From Bacteroidia bacterium (GTDB lineage Bacteria > Bacteroidota > Bacteroidia > Bacteroidales > CAJPTX01), in contig CAJPTS010000100.1 in the NCBI GenBank assembly GCA_905373625.1, forward strand, positions 1-6,782: a stretch of DNA of 6,782 nucleotides. Reading direction: 5' to 3'. Positions 6,493 to 6,782 of the stretch are shown here, in pieces (within the stretch, counting starts at the first letter, position 1; every line of letters begins with the position of its first letter). Both the position numbers and the translations under genes were made by a program. The notes beneath the pieces are model-generated. The model did no database searches, was not told where the DNA came from, and worked only from the letters and a program-made list of their open reading frames with translations.

Positions 6493-6782
6493 TTAGCGCC
6501 CCCACGTTTCAGGCTGATTGCGCCAATCAGCAAGACGCTTCTCCTCCTCCAAGCTTATCTTTCCTTGCGCCTTAAGCATGTCTAACAACATGGGGTAGGT
6601 AGCTAAAGCTTCAAAATCCACCTTGGCGTCTCTCATGGCTTGCTCAGCTTGTGGGAATGCATAGGTAAAGATTGCTACCATGCCCAGCACCTCTGCGCCC
6701 GCCTTTCGTACTGCCTCAACAGCTTTTAGACTACTTCCCCCCGTAGATACTAAGTCTTCTATCACCACGACGCGCTGTCCCT
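6493..6782 (-). CDS. pyrE: Orotate phosphoribosyltransferase, C-terminal part (5' end outside window)
   Basis: PyrE joins orotate to PRPP to make orotidine 5'-monophosphate, the fifth step of de novo pyrimidine synthesis, in the cytoplasm. About 95 codons are visible. They open in frame with G-Q-R and then the PRPP-binding loop VVVIEDLVSTGGS, which is diagnostic of type I phosphoribosyltransferases and carries the paired acidic residues (E-D) that contact the PRPP ribose. The helix after it (LKAVEAVRKAGAEVLGMVAIFTYAF) and the tail ending in DWRNQPETWGR fit the C-terminal third of bacterial PyrE, which is usually about 210 residues long. The N-terminal half and the true start lie beyond the right edge. 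A GTG at 6766-6768 is internal and is not the start. The gene ends in TAA, 36 nt before the SRPBCC gene on the same strand, with no terminator between, so the two are probably co-transcribed. Confidence 0.93.
   Translation of the reverse strand, partial: GQRVVVIEDLVSTGGSSLKAVEAVRKAGAEVLGMVAIFTYAFPQAEQAMRDAKVDFEALATYPMLLDMLKAQGKISLEEEKRLADWRNQPETWGR

Overview
The window looks like ordinary chromosomal sequence from a Bacteroidota bacterium, probably Bacteroidales and possibly Porphyromonas-like. The genus is an impression from protein style, not proven. Pointers are mid-range GC, no strong Shine-Dalgarno sequences before the starts, and two matches to the Bacteroidota -7 promoter box TAnnTTTG in sensible places. 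All seven genes are on the minus strand, so transcription runs from the right edge towards the left.

Right end (6782 to about 5994): the C-terminal part of pyrE (orotate phosphoribosyltransferase, cut by the window edge) is followed by a small SRPBCC/START-like protein gene. A convincing intrinsic terminator (5994-6022) closes this unit.

Centre (about 5895 to 1743): a tightly packed three-gene operon encodes a tripartite efflux or export machine. It comprises a MacA/HlyD-type periplasmic adaptor, a MacB-type ABC permease without an ATPase domain, and a TolC-type outer-membrane channel. The adaptor and permease genes are 7 nt apart, and the permease and channel genes overlap by 8 nt. A perfect TATATTTG box lies just before the adaptor ATG. 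No gene for the nucleotide-binding subunit is present, so the ATPase must come from elsewhere.

Left end (1742 to 103): a 75-nt gap carries a TAAGTTTG promoter-like box enclosed by a 7-bp inverted repeat. It leads into mqnB (futalosine hydrolase) and mqnD (1,4-dihydroxy-6-naphthoate synthase), 2 nt apart. These are two steps of the futalosine route to menaquinone. The last 102 bases hold no gene that I can support, only two short inverted repeats.

I found no RNA gene, mobile element, CRISPR array or clearly novel system. The points most worth a second look are the missing ATPase, the adaptor start and its very short leader, the futalosine-pathway genes, and the inverted repeat around the mqnB promoter.
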